Positions 5,585 to 5,855 of a stretch of 5,855 bases of DNA are shown piece by piece (positions within the stretch are counted from its first letter, which is position 1; every line of letters begins with the position of its first letter). The notes beneath the pieces were generated by a model. That model ran no database searches and was not told the DNA's origin. It saw only the letters and a program-made list of their open reading frames with translations. The stretch covers positions 1 to 5,855 of the forward strand of contig CAMFFG010000090.1 in NCBI GenBank assembly GCA_945949655.1, in the 5' to 3' direction. The DNA is from an uncultured Peptococcaceae bacterium (GTDB taxonomy: Bacteria > Bacillota > Peptococcia > Peptococcales > Peptococcaceae). The position numbers and the translations under genes were made by a program.

Positions 5585-5855
5585 GAACCTTTGGAACGCT
5601 TATGAAAAATGAGCTAAAGCTCAATATCCGCAATATGAATATGGTGATCTTTGCAATCATCATGCCGCTGGTTGTCCTGGTTATCCTTGGATTCCTTTAT
5701 GGCACAAAACCTGTAGCCGATGGCGTGACATATACTTTTTTGGAGCAGTCTTTTGGTGCGCTCTGCACCATCTCCATTTGTGCCGGTGGACTGATGGGAT
5801 TGCCGCTTGTAGTATCTGAATACCGGGAACGAAAAATTCTAAAACGCTTTCAGGT
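5581..5855 (+). CDS. ABC-2 type transporter permease, N-terminal part (3' truncated by window)
   Basis: The start ATG shares an ATGA with the ATPase stop (4-nt overlap) and has an SD AGGAGG at 5565-5570, ten bases upstream. The 91 visible residues read as an ABC-2 membrane subunit: a short basic cytoplasmic N-terminus with amphipathic character (MRTFGTLMKNELKLNIRN, 1-18), a first transmembrane helix at about 21-40 containing a Pro, a short outside loop (41-55), and a second hydrophobic stretch at about 58-78. This is followed by EYRERKILKRF (80-90), which matches the ExRExGtlkRl-type cytoplasmic motif that ABC-2 permeases carry after TM2 for contact with the ATPase. The frame is open to the last base, so the C-terminal helices lie outside the window. 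It forms an operon with the ATPase and, probably, the regulator. The substrate is unknown. Confidence 0.88.
   Translation, partial: MRTFGTLMKNELKLNIRNMNMVIFAIIMPLVVLVILGFLYGTKPVADGVTYTFLEQSFGALCTISICAGGLMGLPLVVSEYRERKILKRFQ

Overview
The window looks like a chromosomal piece of a low- to mid-GC Gram-positive-type bacterium (Bacillota/Firmicutes). The evidence is the strong purine-rich ribosome binding sites, the tightly packed genes, and the gene order ecfA1-ecfA2-ecfT-truA-rplM-rpsI, which is the usual Firmicutes arrangement downstream of the large ribosomal protein and rpoA/rplQ region. The L13 sequence reminds me of Negativicutes or Clostridia, but I cannot settle the class without a database search.

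Layout: all genes lie on the + strand. Positions 1-2129 hold the end of ecfA1, complete ecfA2 and ecfT, which form the energising module of an energy-coupling factor vitamin/metal importer; no substrate-binding S component is present here. truA (2140-2886), a tRNA pseudouridine synthase, follows with a short gap. A consensus sigma-A promoter overlaps the truA stop codon and drives rplM-rpsI (ribosomal proteins L13 and S9) through a roughly 100-nt leader. The leader contains a long interrupted hairpin that is a plausible L13 autoregulatory element. A strong intrinsic terminator (3905-3938) closes this conserved block.

Positions 3939-5855 are different in kind: a probable accessory resistance-type cassette. 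It has a regulator made of two MerR-type DNA-binding domains in one chain (4045-4788), a DrrA-like ABC ATPase (4859-5584), and the start of an ABC-2 permease (5581 to the window end) that overlaps the ATPase gene by 4 nt. The 70-nt gap between regulator and ATPase can fold so that the ATPase Shine-Dalgarno sequence is buried. The pairing partner begins one base after the regulator's stop codon, which suggests translational coupling or another post-transcriptional control.

The most interesting points are the tandem-MerR regulator and this SD-sequestering intergenic structure, followed by the rplM leader and its promoter embedded in the end of truA. Nothing here amounts to a clearly new biological system. 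The housekeeping part is ordinary and well conserved.
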